Positions 32,831-45,300 of a DNA stretch of 64,000 bases are shown piece by piece; within the stretch, counting starts at the first letter, position 1; every line of letters begins with the position of its first letter. The notes beneath the pieces are model-generated. The model saw nothing but the letters and a program-made list of their open reading frames with translations, was not told where the DNA came from and made no database searches. The DNA is taken from assembly GCF_022682495.2 (NCBI RefSeq), contig NC_071393.1, positions 113,600,239 to 113,664,238 on the forward strand. Reading direction: 5' to 3'. The stretch is from Desmodus rotundus (taxonomy: Eukaryota; Chordata; Mammalia; Chiroptera; Phyllostomidae). Both the position numbers and the translations under genes were made by a program.

Positions 32831-34740
32831 CCTCATCTGCCGGCCTCCCTCCCTCCAATCAGTGATCTCAAACTCAGCCCAGTGCGTCCGGGCTGCAGGA
32901 GGAGAGGGGAGGCAGTGTCCGCAGCATCCCTGCTCCCTGTAAACTGTCAAGTATCGCAGCCATACGAGTTGAGGTTATTTTTAGCACTGCCTCATATTCC
33001 TCTGCAGAAGCAGGCCTGCGTGTGTGCACCCGCACAGGTGTTCCCAGGCACCTGGCATGCGCCGTGAGCAGCCGACTCAAATGGGAGTTTTTCCAGCCTC
33101 CCTGTGTTCATCCTCAGCTAGGCCCAAGGCACACACAAGGGCTGACTCAGGAGGTTCTCCAAGAATTTCAGCCAGGCCCCCAGCAGCCTTGGAGCAAGAG
33201 TGGGTCAGCCCTGCCACTTGCCATCTGGCCTCCTCCTTCCACCTGGGCTGCCATCCACAACCACCTGCTGGGGGCAGGAGGAGGGGCTGACACCTGCAAA
33301 TTGCCAGAAGAATTCTGAGACCCAAAATGAAGTGAGAAACGGATGACAGAGATGCCCAGAGGATGTGGGAGAATTGCAGACCCCCAGGTAGGGCGTGGGT
33401 CTCTGCTCCCTGTACCATCTCTGATGGCTACCCTAGGGGGCTGCCAAGGTGGGCAGCTTGGACAAAACTAAGTGCAGCTTTCTACAGCCCCTGAGCAATC
33501 CACTCCTCAGTGGGGCCCCTCATCACTGGACGCCCCTACCGAACACTCCACCCACCCAGTTCAGTCCGGGCATGGCCCTGCTCCCGAAATCAGCTCTCTT
33601 CCAATCCAGTGCCTTGACTTCTGATGTTTTCAGTGGGGGTGTTCCCAGATAAGTCATAGACCTGCCCTTGAGGGGGAATTCAGTAAAATCTTATTGAGTG
33701 AATTAAAGAATGAATGAATGAATGAATGAAAACCTTTCAATCAATGAAATGTTGTTAGAGTAAAATACTGGCACAGGAAAAACAGTGTCTGGGCAAATAC
33801 TCTGCTCCTTGCCTGCAGGGCTGTCTGGATATTGAAAATTTAGTCTGACAGTCAGCTCCGCTGCAGGGCTTGCCCACCCGGTGACCTTGGCTGGACCTCT
33901 AAGATTTGGGAGCTTTGGAGGAAGCCTCAGCACCTGAGGAGCCCACAGGTCGGAGTGCCCTGGAGCCAGAAACAAGTCTTCTGAGTCCCAGCCTGCCCTG
34001 CCAGCAGCCCTCTCCCTCCGCTAATTGCATGAGGTGGCTTGAACGAGAGTGTGGGGGGGTGGGGGCTGAGCCAACTGCTGCTCCCCAGGCCCGCCAGACC
34101 CAAGGGGGAACAGTCATCAGCAGTATCCTGAGCAAGTCTCAGCTTTCTCCTTTCTCAAACAGGTCAAAGACCCCATGCGTTATGGGGTTATTGCGAGGAT
34201 TAGATTCTCTATCTGAAATACCCTGGGGTTAATAAGAGCCAAGTTACCCATAGTTCTCTCCCAGTTTTCCTTGGAATCTCTCAATTGCCACCTGATTGGA
34301 CAGGAAAATTTGATCCCATGGAATAAAAGTATTGTTTCAGCACAGGGCTGGCATTGTCCAACCTTTGTCCCCACGCTGAGACTGGAACTCATTTGCACGT
34401 GACCTTGAGATGGGTCAGTCCTCCCTCCTCTGTGTCCTGCTAAACTAGGGAGAAGGAGCCATGATCCCTTCCCAGGAAACGGTGATAATTAGCTAATGGC
34501 AGAGGGTTGTAAAAGCCAGTTTCTCCAGGTGGAGGTTGCTCTGCAAGCTACAGCACAGAGGAAATCTGCTGCTGAGGTTGGCAAGGGCTGGACTTGTGTT
34601 TGAGGCTCAAGGTGTTGCTTCTGCTGCGTAAAGAACTTGGCCAGCTGGGGGCCTGAAGTGGAACCGAGAAGGCCCTGGGCCCCGAGTTACCTGGGCAACA
34701 GAAAAGATCAGATGTGTTTTCATGGTATTCCATTAGCCCG
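32831..34740. other. intergenic, no feature recognised
   Basis: Apart from the TGAA repeat at 33708-33730, no exon or mobile element was recognised. Overlapping frames at 33022-33418 occur on both strands and are uninformative. Confidence 0.4.
33708..33730. repeat. (TGAA)n microsatellite
   Basis: About five and a half perfect TGAA units. Confidence 0.85.
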
Positions 34741-34744
34741 TGAT

Positions 34745-34930
34745 GCAAAAGCATTTCCATGTTGCTGGACATTTAGGCTGTTTCCAATTTTTTCTTTTTG
34801 TAAATAATGCTGTCACCAATGCTATTGTATAAAAATTTTGACTATATCTCTGACTATATTTCTAGAAAGGTCTTTGTAGTTCAAAGGATATGGGCATTGT
34901 GATAAATATTATTAAGTTTCTTTCCACACT
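34745..34930 (-). mobile_element. L1 ORF2/3'-end fragment
   Basis: CATTTAGGCTGTTTCCAATT and AAATAATGCTGTCACCAATG are antisense L1 phrases near the end of ORF2 or the 3' UTR. Confidence 0.65.
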
Positions 34931-35264
34931 TTAGTGGTCCATCATCGAGAGCATACCCGTCCCATGGCAAGCCTCCCCGAGTCATCAACCATTGATTTCT
35001 GATTATTGACGTTTCGATGGGTCCCAAATCCTGTCTTCCAAAATGCCATTTTAGTCAAAGCTTTCAGAATTGACTATGTTTTGTTGTTCCCAATGACACC
35101 CTATCAGAAGGCTCACTCCCTTAGTTTCCCCAACACCCTTCCCACTCTTCCTGGAAACACACTCACACTGCAGCTGGGCGTGGTCTGCCCCCTGGAAACT
35201 TGTGTTCAGAGATCAGCCCAATGTTTGCAGAGTTAGTGTTTTCTGGGAACAGCAGTGACAGCCA

Positions 35265-35450
35265 GCCAACATTTATTGAGCATCCTCAGCCTGAGCAAGG
35301 CACTGTTATCCAGTGTGGAGTTGGGCCATATCCGGAGGAGGCAGGTAGGTATCCACGATGAGCCTACGCAGGCAAGACAAGTGAGTCCTGGAAGATGCTT
35401 GGTTGAACTAATGACAGAGGTCATGCAATTGAAGGTCAAAGACAGGAGTA
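35265..35450 (+). repeat. MIR-like fragment
   Basis: ACATTTATTGAGCATCCTCA followed by GAGCAAGGCACTGTTATCC resembles the start of a MIR or related old repeat. Confidence 0.45.
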
Positions 35451-35519
35451 CCTATGGGCATGAATGAAATCAGGAAACTCTCCCCTAAAACAATTAGGCC
35501 ATTGCAGAGACTGATAATC

Positions 35520-35705
35520 ATAATGCAATGTTTGGAATTTATTGAGTATTTACTACTTGCCAGCCATTTTTAGGTGCATTTATTTTATTTCTCATGGCAA
35601 CTCCAGGGGATGTATACTATTGACACCCCCATTTCATAGAAAATGAGGCCCAGAGAGGTGAAGTAACTTTCCTAATGTCACCCAGTGAGTCGGAGGCAGA
35701 GGTGG
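35520..35705 (+). repeat. MIR SINE
   Basis: ATTTATTGAGTATTTACTAC then GAGGCCCAGAGAGGTGAAGT and AATGTCACCCAGTGAGT follow MIR order closely. Confidence 0.8.
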
Positions 35706-36599
35706 AGCCTGGGCCTGAGCTGCACTGTACCTCTCCCGAGATCAGGGTGCTGGCAGACAGTAAGTGACGCTGCAGCCAGCGGCAAGCACAGAGGCTGCCA
35801 CTAGGGTTGCTTTGTGACAAGTGTATAGGGCAGAGGCGGTCCACAGAACTCCCCAGGATAACCCTCCAGAGTTTACAAGGATCAGGGCCTGCTAATTAGT
35901 GTCTGCCTTGTCCACACATGACGCCCCATCTGGGCTGTGTGACAGCACAGGGCCTTGCCCTCCAAGAAGTTTGCTATCTAACGCAGGGGAGGGGCGGGGG
36001 TGTACGGACCCCTCAGGTTCAAGGCACAGTCCATAAGCGCTCGTGGTGGTTTGCTAAGAAAGTACTAAGAGGGGCTTCACAGGGAGTCAAGGAGGGCCTG
36101 GAAGACAGCGGCATTTGAGAACATGGAGAAGACTGGGGAGGTTTTGACAGGCAGAAAATGTGGTGTGAACATGCCTGTCTGCTTATCAGTGGCCTGGGAA
36201 GAGTGTGAGGAAAGCCAGCAGCTCTGAACTGCTCTGGGGAGAGCACTGAGGGGCCTTTGACTAGGTGCTTCCTTTTCCATCGGCAGCCTGGGTCTGAGCA
36301 ATCCGTCTGGGAGTTGAGTGGTAGTGAAGCTCTCAGTCCCTCAGCTGCTGGCACATACCTTGGACTGCAAAGGCACTGCCGTCGGAGCCTTGTGAGCCCA
36401 GGGGGATGGGCTTTTTACAAAATCTCATCTACCTGGAGGTCACCAGGCTGACTTCGCTCCATGCGCAGGGTTCCTGGGAAAATGGTCCGCACCAGAGCAG
36501 CAGACAGCCCTTTTATCAAGGCTAATACTTCATCTGCCAGGCTGGGTTTTTTTTTTAAGGTTTATTTTTATTAAAGGCTGTTTTATTATCAGTCTGGGA
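35706..36599. other. intergenic, no feature recognised
   Basis: No exon, RNA or repeat was recognised, apart from a T-run at 36547-36556. Confidence 0.4.
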
Positions 36600-36809
36600 C
36601 AGTGCTGCCCACTCAACCTTTCTGTGGTGATGGAAATGTTCTATAACCGGCTCTGTTCGATGTGACAGCCACTAGTCACATGCAGCTATCAAGCCCTCGA
36701 AATGTGACCAGTGCGACTGAGGAACTGAATTGCTAAGTCGACTTAATTTCGATTCATTTAAATTGAAATGGCCATGAGCGGCTAGTGGTTGCAGGGTTGG
36801 ACTGTGCAG
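36600..36809. mobile_element. palindromic hAT-type MITE
   Basis: Ends are CAGTGCTGCCCA and TGGACTGTGCAG. The interior is largely palindromic, with GCCACTAGTCACATGCAGCT on one side and CGGCTAGTGG on the other around an AT core. This is a common ancient mammalian non-autonomous element. Confidence 0.6.
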
Positions 36810-37204
36810 GGCTGGGGGATCGTGCATGGAAATGAAGAATTACACAACCCTGTGAGCACAAAACCAATTCCTCAAGCCTCGGGCGGCACTTACAGGGCCC
36901 TGGTCATATACAGCGGGAGAATCTCGTGCAGTGTTTGAAAGGCGACAAGCAAACAGTATTCCCCTCTCCAACTGATAGGTGTGTGTTTCATGAACCAGTT
37001 AGTTAGCAGATGCAGGGGTGACCCGTCAGCTTGGACGTGGAGAGTATAGAACAGAAAAACAGTGACAAGTCCTGAGACCCAGAACAAAAACATTCTCCAG
37101 ATACTTGCTTTTGATAATTGTTTTTATTGTCACCACCCAAAAGACAACTGGTTTTTTCCCCTGTGATCACAGGCCATCAAGTTTCATCTTCTATACCTTT
37201 GTAT

Positions 37205-37355
37205 TTTCGGAGTAAGACCTCCTTGAGTGCCTTCCACAAGTCACACACCTTACATGTGCAATCTTTAACCCTCACACCAGCTCCCCGGGCTGCGGATTAC
37301 TGAGGCCATTTGCATTTGGGGAAACTGAAGCGCAGAGAAGTAACATGATCTTATG
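37205..37355 (+). repeat. MIR SINE fragment
   Basis: TTTAACCCTCACACCAGCTC followed by GGGGAAACTGAAGCGCAGAG and AAGTAACATGATCTT is MIR-like. Confidence 0.65.
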
Positions 37356-38415
37356 GATGGCAAAGTTCCAAATTACGTGTACTTTGTGCTCTGAGACTAT
37401 CTTTAAGAACCCAAGAAAGTGATACCCCAGACACCTGAGGTTACTAAACGTAGCTTGTCCTGGGCTCCACATGGTGATCACAGGATGATACGTTATCAAA
37501 GCTGGAAGGGGACTCAGAGTACTCTTGTCCAAATACCTATTGCACAGGTATTGGCCTGTGTGGGCCTCTGAAGCCAGGATCAGCCCTTCGCCGCGCACTG
37601 ACTAGCACTGCTGACTGCCACATTAGTGCCAGGGGGACGGGATGGGATGGCGCGGTTACTTGTAATAATTTATGTTGAATCTGTCATTTGGTTGAGTGCC
37701 AGAGTGGAGTCACAGTCAACTGTGCAGCCCAAAATAATTCCAAAATACCCAGGATCTTTCCTTCTGTTTTTCTAACCCAACGACGAGAACTACAGTCCTG
37801 GCTGCCATGGTCTCTCTTAAAGCCCGTGGGGTCATCCCCACCTCCTCCAGACCTCTCCAACTACCCCTGATCTCTTCCTGCTCACATTATCAGACTTCTG
37901 TGTGGGACACTGACACACTTTCTCAGTAAAATCTCCCCTGCCTCTCTCATCTCTGCAATTCACCCCTCTTTGCCCATGACACCCAAGAAAACCATTTTGT
38001 CTGGACAGATTCTCTCTTTGGAGGACTGGGGGCAGAAGGAGGGGAGGGAATGAAATTCTGGCAGAGCTTGAGTCCGCTGGAATGTGCAGGGTTTGGGCAC
38101 AACCTGGAAACACTCACATCCCATCTCATCACAAAATGCAAACGTGGCACGTGACCAGGGAAATCAGCCAGGTCAGCTGCACCTTGCTGTGGCAGGCAAT
38201 TAGCAGCCAGCCCAAATCCATCCCTCCACCCTTTTCCTTGGTAATAGCATCCTGGTTTGATTTGAGATGACAAAGGGACCAGATTCAGGTGGTGAACCTT
38301 GTAAGCGAAGCCAGTCATGACTCTCCTCCCTTTTGCAGGCTCATCGATCTCCCACGCTAGGGGTGGTGGCCCTGGGATCTGGCTTGGCCCACCACACTGG
38401 TAGGCGGAATAGTAG
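37356..38415. other. intergenic, no feature recognised
   Basis: No exon or repeat was recognised. The 162-residue minus-strand frame at 37947-38435 has no domain. Confidence 0.4.
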
Positions 38416-38419
38416 CCTC

Positions 38420-38815
38420 CAGGAGATGTCCTCATCCTACTCCTTGGAAACTGAGAAATGTTAGGTTACATGGCAAAAGGGAATTAAGATTGTTAGATGG
38501 AATTAAGTTTGCTCATCATCTGACTTTTAAATAGGAAGATTATCCTGGATTACTGAGATGGGCCCAGTGTAATCCAAAGGTCTTTAAATGTGGAAGAAGG
38601 AGGCAGAAGGTTCAGTGTTAGTGGGATGCAGCATGAGGAAGGCTTGGAAAGCATAGCTGGATTTGGAGGTGGTAGGGGGCCACAAGCCAAAGAAGGCGGG
38701 CAACCTCTAGAAGCAGGAAAAGGCAAGGAAATGGATCCTCCCCTAGAGCCTCTGGATTGAATGCCATCCTTCTGACAACTTGATTTTAGCCCAGTTAAAC
38801 CCATTTCAGACCTGT
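38420..38815 (+). mobile_element. MaLR-type LTR
   Basis: Ordered phrases TTACATGGCAAAAGGGAATT, GATTATCCTGGATTACTGAG, GATGCAGCATGAGGAAGGCT and TTGATTTTAGCCCAGTTAAA are those of a widespread mammalian MaLR LTR. Precise subfamily and ends are uncertain. Confidence 0.65.
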
Positions 38816-39479
38816 GACCTCTGGGCTGGGCAGGGAGCTGAGGGGCAGGACAGGGTTCTGGTGACTTGGAGCTGCAGCTCCCAGGACTCCTCCTCAGCCA
38901 CTACACTTTCACTTGGGCAGATGCCAAAGGGAGCTCACCTGCGACCCTGGACGGAACAGGCAGCTGCCAGGGATTCTGTGTTACCCTCAAAGACACGAGA
39001 AGTTCTGTTGACCAAGAGGGCTGGTCTCTGGTGTCACAGTGGGAGAAAGAGCAACAGCAGGTGTCCCTAGCACTCTTATCAGGTGGGTGGTTAGTCTACC
39101 AACATGCACCCCAATCTGAGCCATGGTGACAGAGCCCTCCTGGTCAGCAACCCAGCTGGGTTTAAAAATGAGGATTGCATGGGCCAGTCTTTTCTTCATG
39201 AGGCCCCGGGGTCCAAGAGAAGGAGCTATCCCTGGGCAGCCAAGGACCAAATGGGCACAAAGTCCAAAGGCCAGGGGAGTAGACAAGGGACGCACAGCTC
39301 CAGTTCTTAGGGAGCGGGGAGGATAGCAGCCCACATGGACTATACATTTCTACTTTACAAGGCAGGGTTTCTGCCAGCCTTAGGTGTGGGTGCAGACTGA
39401 GGGACCCTGCAGAGGTCCCTCTCCCCTCAAAGACCCCTAGAAATTCCAGTTAGAAATTTCCCCCTTGTCCTGAAGCTTC

Positions 39480-39675
39480 CCAAACACCAGAAGTTATGTT
39501 CAATGGGTGTAGAGTTTCAGTGGGGAAAATGAAACTGCTCTGGAGGTGGTTGGTGGTGATGGTTGCCCACCAATGTGAATGCACTTAATGCCACTGAACT
39601 GTACACTTACAAATGGTTAAAGTGGTCAATTTTATGTTATGTGTATTTTACTGTAATTAAAGAACAAAACAAAGG
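39480..39675 (+). mobile_element. L1 3' end fragment
   Basis: AATGCACTTAATGCCACTGA then AAATGGTTAAAGTGGTCAAT and an AAAGAACAAAAC-like tail are the sense 3' end of an old L1. Confidence 0.75.
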
Positions 39676-40105
39676 AGGTATAGAAGGCCTTAGGTACTAT
39701 CTAGTCTTCAGTAGACTGGATAGTGAGTGACTCACCTACAGCCTCAGGCCTGGAGCCCAGGCGCTCAGACTCCAAGCCCAGTGCTCTTTCTCTGAGTTCA
39801 CGAAGCTGCGGGGGCTGCCCTCTGTCAGGTTACTTCAGTCTCTGGAACACACTGAACCTCAAAGCCACGTGCGCTTCGGTGTAATGACTCTTCAGGAGAG
39901 CAGGTGTTGCAGGGAAGGGAAGGGATAACTCTGAGAGGGGTGGGGGAGGGAAGAGGAAGCTTCCAGAACAGAGGTGATGCTTAGAATGATAGGCTAGAGC
40001 CAGAGGACGCTTAGAGGTTGTCTGGCAAAGCCCCTCATTCTGCTCACGAAGATGCAAATTGGCTCCCACCAGCCCTGACAAGACTTGCTGGGGGCACCTC
40101 ATCCT
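39676..40105. other. intergenic, no feature recognised
   Basis: No exon, RNA or repeat was recognised. Confidence 0.4.
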
Positions 40106-40107
40106 TC

Positions 40108-40250
40108 CACAGTGGTTCTCAGTCACATCTGCACACTGGAGTCATCCAGGGGCTTTAAAATGGATGGCTGGGTAGTCCCACATCAGACTAAGTCCGACTC
40201 TCTAGGGGCGGGGCCAGGTGAGGGTGTTTGAGAAAGCACCCCAGGTGGGT
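40108..40250 (+). mobile_element. MER5-type hAT (Charlie) MITE
   Basis: It begins CACAGTGGTTCTCAGTCACA and continues TCCAGGGGCTTTAAAATGGA and GGGTAGTCCCACATCAGAC, the layout of MER5A. The right end is degenerate. Confidence 0.7.
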
Positions 40251-41109
40251 GGAGGGTGTGGCCAGGGTGGAGAAACTTTACAAGGGGGGAGCTCAGCCAT
40301 TCCTCCCCACTGGCCACCTCTTTTCTCCTTTACCCCCTTGCTAAGCGTGGGAGTGTGATCAGCATCTAGACCCTCCCAGCTCTTCTAATTCTTCCTCAGC
40401 TGTGTTCCCCTGTCCCAGATGGAGGAATTCCATACCCAACATGGGTCCTCTGGAAGCTGGGGGTGGCGTTCCCAGCAAATGTCGGCCACCATGCCGACAG
40501 CTCAGGCAATTGAGCCTCCCCTTCCTGCTTCTGTGGTGGTCAAATCGAAGGCCTTGGGGGCACCCTCTGGTTCCAAAGACTGCTAGGAAACTACTGGAAG
40601 GGGCCAACATTGGAGACCCCTTTATATTGAGGGTGATTTGAGGCCCAGTCAATGAGGCCGATGGTCCCCACACACCCAGCTGGTAAGCAGCAGGGTCAAG
40701 GCCCAAGTCCACATCTCCTGACTTCCCATTTGAATGAAGCCAGTTCTGAGCATCCTCAAAGCTGCCTCCCACTGGCTGGGAGGGTCTCGCTGTGGGCCTT
40801 GGGCTAGTTCACACAATTGTGTTGCTGCAAAGACACCAGACACAAAAGAGCAATGCTGTGTGATTCCAGTGATGTGAAGTTCAAAAATAGGCAGAGCTAA
40901 TCATGCTGTTAGTATAATCATGAGTATTTTGGAATTATTTTAGGGGAGAGACAAGAAACGCAAAAAATAAGTTAAAAAGAAAGTAAACTGCATAGTTTGT
41001 TACAAGGCATTAAGTGTTATGGAAAAAGCGGAGCAGGGTGCGTGGGACTGAAGAAGCAAGGTGAAGGAGGGCTTGCAGCCTAAACAGGGTAATCAGGGCT
41101 GTCCCTCAG
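40251..41109. other. intergenic, no feature recognised
   Basis: No exon or repeat was recognised. Overlapping frames at 40359-40843 on both strands lack domains. Confidence 0.4.
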
Positions 41110-41123
41110 AGAAGGTGACTTTT

Positions 41124-41612
41124 TTTGGTAATAGCTTTATTGACATATAATGCTCATGCCATAGTCCACTTAAAATATACAACTAACTGGGTTTTGGTAT
41201 ATTCACACGTTTGTACAACCACAGTTTCAATCAATTTTAGAACATTTCCGTCATCCCAAATGGAAACACTGTACTCATCAGCTCCCACTTTCCATTCTCC
41301 CTCCCTAGGCAATCAATCTTCTTTCTGTCTCTTTATATTTCTCTATTCTGAACATTTCACATCAATGGAATCAACAATCTGTGACCTTTTGTGACTGGCT
41401 TCTTTCACGTAACATAGTGTTTCCACAGTTCATCCAATTCATAGCATGTATCAGTGCTTTGTTCCTTTTTTATGGCCAAATAATATTCCCCTGTATGGAT
41501 AGGCCACATTTTGTTTATCCATTCGTCTGTTGATGGACACTTGGGTTGCTTCCCTCTTTTGGTGATTGTGAATGATACTGCTATGAACATTCGAGTACAA
41601 GTTTTTGTGTAA
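41124..41612 (-). mobile_element. 5'-truncated L1 insertion
   Basis: The antisense 3' L1 sequence starts with the T-run of its poly(A) tail and runs through TAGCTTTATTGACATATAAT to CCATTCGTCTGTTGATGGAC. A perfect 14-bp TSD AGAAGGTGACTTTT flanks it at 41110-41123 and 41613-41626. It is a clean target-primed insertion. Confidence 0.92.
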
Positions 41613-41626
41613 AGAAGGTGACTTTT

Positions 41627-43680
41627 AAAGAAAGATGTGAAGGAGATGAGGCAATTAATATGCACAATCATGGAAGGGCCTTAAGCTGGGAGCCCGAGGG
41701 GTGTGTTTGAGGAAAGGTGAGGTGAGGTTGGGAGTGAGGTGGGGGATGGGGATGAGGGCTGAGAGAAATGGGCAGCCTGATCACATGAGGTGTTGGAAGC
41801 CATAGTAAAGATTTGGGCTTTTACTGGGTAATGTGAGAGCAAGAAAATAACACAACTTATGTCTAATCTTCTATTCTACCTCAAAGGGTTCTCTGAGGTG
41901 ATGAGGAAGACGAGAAGACATTGGGTAGGATGGAAAAGGAGAGGGGAGAAAAGTGTGGAGAGTCCTTAAGAGGCCAGGAACACCCACTGTGCAAGGAGAG
42001 GGGCCGGGGTGCCTGAGACCTGTGAGGTGCCGCTTGGCTGACGCTGGGAGGAGCCAGAGACAAGGTTGGGCAGGAGTGAGCTGGACAGGCTTCCACACTC
42101 CCGTCCCCCTCCGGCAAACGCTGATCTGTACTTTCCCAGAGTGCTCCTCTGAGAAGCACACACTTCTGACACCCTGAGGTGGGTAGGTGACAGGAGGTGG
42201 GCAGGTACTGTCACACGCTAAGGCGTTCCACGCCCTCTGTCATCTGCTCTCCTTCCCTTCGACTCCCACCCTGTGTCTCAGCTCACAGGAACTTGGCTTT
42301 CACCCCAGTGAGTCCACTGAAACAGCTGTTTGATCACCAGAGATCTAAATGCCTAAATGCCTCCTTTTCAGCCTACCAAGTCTCCCTGTTTAGACCCCAT
42401 GGAGCTTTGCTTCTCAGGGATGCAAGTCTCCGGGCACCAGCAGCACGGACCTCCCAGCCAGGGGTGGGTCTGACATGCAGAATTCCAGGCCCACACCCAG
42501 CCCCACAGAGTCAACCTGCGCCTTAGCAAGACGACTGGGGGACAGCTCCTTCCTCCGCTGTAAAGGAGTGCTGTCCTTCCTCATCACGACGTCACCTCCC
42601 AGGCTGAGCAATGGGCACAATGAGAGCCTCGGACCTGGCGTTTTCTCTCTGGTCTTGGGGCTGCGCAGGTCAGATTCCAATGAACAAGGATGTCCGGATG
42701 GAAGGAAAAAGAGCGTGGAGCGTATCCCTAGTCTGTCAGTCAGGATTTCTCAGTTGCAAGCAGCCTTGTTCTTCCTGTCCGAAGGGAATTTATTTGAAGG
42801 ATACCAGATTTTTACAGAATTAATAGAAGTCTAAAGAGCCAGGCTCGGAATGGGTGGGAATCTGGGCCACTTCAAGGCCAAATAAGCATGACAGACCAAA
42901 AAAAAAAAAAAAAAAAAAAGGTCTTATGGTGGAACAGTTTGCTCAGACAGAATGCTGGAGCCGCGAGAATCCCACCCTTCTGTCTTTTTTGTTTTATTCT
43001 GTTCCAGATTCAAGTTCCAGGGAGTGTTTGTAGACTGGCCCAGCTGGAGGCACAGGCCTGCTCCTCATTAAAGGATGGGCCCTGCCAGACTGTATCTATC
43101 AGGGAGGAGTAGCCTCAAAAGGAAACCTGTGTGCTGTTAGGAAGGGAGCAGAAATAGAGGCCACAGGACAACAAAGGTCACTTCAGCCAGCATCACTGCT
43201 TCCCACTGCTTGGTTATTGAGCCAATAGATCTCCTTCCTGTCTGTGTTAGAGCTGGTTTTCACACCCTTACAATCGGAATCCTGACTGCTACAGTTCACC
43301 GACTTTCTGCAGCTCCTCCCTCGGCAGGCAGCGAGAATACAGCAGTCTCCCGTCTCCTGCTGTCAGGGACTGCACCTCTGCCTCCTACATCCCTTCCTTC
43401 TGCCTCCCTCCCTCCCTTTGAATGTCTACTTCTGCATTTCTCAAGGTTTGTTTCAAGCCCTCTTCTTTTTTCATCTTATGTTTTCCTTTTTCATATCAGC
43501 CATCTCCATGATCTTGGGAGACCCTGGGTGAAACTCTCTCCCGTACAGCTCTCTCCTTTGCTAGAGAGCTGTGTTTCTAGACACCTAACAAATGCTGGCA
43601 CATAGATGATCCACTCCATGCCTCAATTTCAATGTACTTAAACCTGAACTCATCATATTTCTCCTAAACATCCTATACTT
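41627..43680. other. intergenic, mostly unrecognised
   Basis: The stretch at about 42740-42890 (AGGATTTCTCAGTTGCAAGC, GAATTTATTTGAAGGATACC) resembles an interspersed repeat that I cannot name. It ends near the A-run at 42898. No coding exon was found. Confidence 0.35.
42898..42919 (+). repeat. poly(A) run, 22 A
   Basis: This is a pure A tract. It may be the tail of the unnamed repeat-like sequence to its left. Confidence 0.8.
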
Positions 43681-43682
43681 TT

Positions 43683-44160
43683 TGTTACCAGAGGTTTGTC
43701 TGCACACATTGAAGCCCAATCAAACACAAACAGGAGTCTGCAGCCAAGAAAGTAAAGGGTTTAATTAATTAAAGTTACGGCACTAAGCCCAGAGTCCCAG
43801 GTGAGCTAGTGCTCACAGACCCCGTGCCCCAGTGGCTTCCAGAGGATGGGCTATACCGGGGAAATTTTTCATTGTGGTGGCTAAAGGATTTCGGGTGGTG
43901 GGCTCTTCTGACAGACTGGGCCAGGGTAGGGAGTAATTGATCAGTGTCTCAGGTCCTGATGGCAGCGTGGCCTTGCTCTGTTTGGTTTCACGAGGGTGTT
44001 GTCCTCAGGGTCATTCTGCTTTCACGGGCCTGGGGCCAAAACACAAATGAAGTCAGGGTGTTATCTTTAGCTTGATCCAAAGTTGGTTTCTGTGGCAACA
44101 CACCTGAGGCCTCGTTCTTAAGACAGTTTGATGCTGACCAGAATCTAACGTCCTAGGGGC
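43683..44160 (-). mobile_element. solo LTR, gammaretrovirus-like class I
   Basis: On the minus strand the 3' end has an AATTAAACCCTTTACTTTCT element, then GGCTGCAGACTCCTG, and finishes CTCTGGTAACA. This U5-like end is characteristic of class I ERV LTRs. The 5' edge is unclear and may be near 44103 or 44160. No internal retroviral sequence adjoins, so it is probably a recombination-derived solo LTR. Confidence 0.6.
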
Positions 44161-44269
44161 TTAATGATTAAGGAAGGCAGTGGATGTTCAGAAAGGAGAA
44201 AGGGTCGTGTTAAAGAAGTGGAGTTTCTTTGCGGTCACGCTTCCCGTGTTCCTGATTTTGAGTACTGTA

Positions 44270-44900
44270 TTTACTTTGTTTACATCACCATCTTTCTCTC
44301 CACAAGCTTGAGCTCTCCTTGGCTTTCTTCTTCTTGCCTGGCTCCCATGTTCAACCCATCGCCAGGTATTATCGATTCTACCTCCAAGATATCTCGGATC
44401 TGTCTTTTATTCTCTACTACTCTGATCCGTAAAGGTCCTATTACCGCTTGCCAGGTGGTCTTTTTTTGCCTTGCGTTTCCCCACATTGTTGCTGGCGATC
44501 AGCCTATTAAGATATTCTCAAAACCAGCCAAAGTCTCCCCTTGCCCCCTTCCTGCCCATTGCCTGTAGAAAAAAGTCCAAATTTCTGGGTGTGAATTTAG
44601 CCCTGGCCTTACCTGGCTTTCCATCCTAGCTTTTCATTTTGAACCCCACTTTTGCCAAACATGCCCACATCAGCCTCGCCGGCAGTGCCTGATGCTGCCC
44701 GTGGACTCCACCTCCTCACCACTGGGTCTGTCATCGCACTGTGCCTGTTGCAGGCGTCTCGCCCCTGCCCTCCTGCCCATCATCTGTCATCTTCACCTCC
44801 TGAAATCCTCTTACCGCCTGCACCGATCCTGATCCTTGAAATCAGTAGGATGATCCCATGTGCCCTGAACCCCATAGTCTGTAAAACCAAGTACAAAATA
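44270..44900 (+). mobile_element. LINE-2-like fragment
   Basis: The pyrimidine-rich phrases CTGTCTTTTATTCTCTACTA, AAAAGTCCAAATTTCTGGG and GCCCTGGCCTTACCTGGC are in L2-like order. It is strongly diverged. Confidence 0.45.
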
Positions 44901-45129
44901 CAGGCTGTGGATCCACAGGTGACTTGGAAGCCTTAGTTGTTCCTGGGCTGTTTGTAGATGGACAGACCCCCCCCAACCTGGTCTGGGCTCTGGGTGCAGG
45001 GACACTGACCTCAGTCTCTGGCCCTGGCTCCTCCAGGGCAGGAATCTGCTTGTGACCCTGCAGCACTGTGGTCCTGTGGGCCTCTGTTTGCCCATCCCTT
45101 TGACTCCTAGCCTCCTAGTGTCTCTGACT

Positions 45130-45300
45130 CCTCTGGTAGTCTCAGGAACTCACCACCCTGGCCTTGGCCCCGGTGAACCTGTCCTCATGAAAGGCATCAT
45201 CCAGGCCTCTTGCCTCCTCTTCCCTGAAGCTTTCCCTGGTTTATTCAGTGGTAACTAATCTTCAGCTCTCCACTCACTTAGCACTGGATCGGCATAAGCC
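45130..45300 (+). mobile_element. LINE-2-like 3' fragment
   Basis: TCCCTGAAGCTTTCCCTGGT and neighbouring sequence resemble the L2 3' region. It is short and diverged. Confidence 0.35.
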
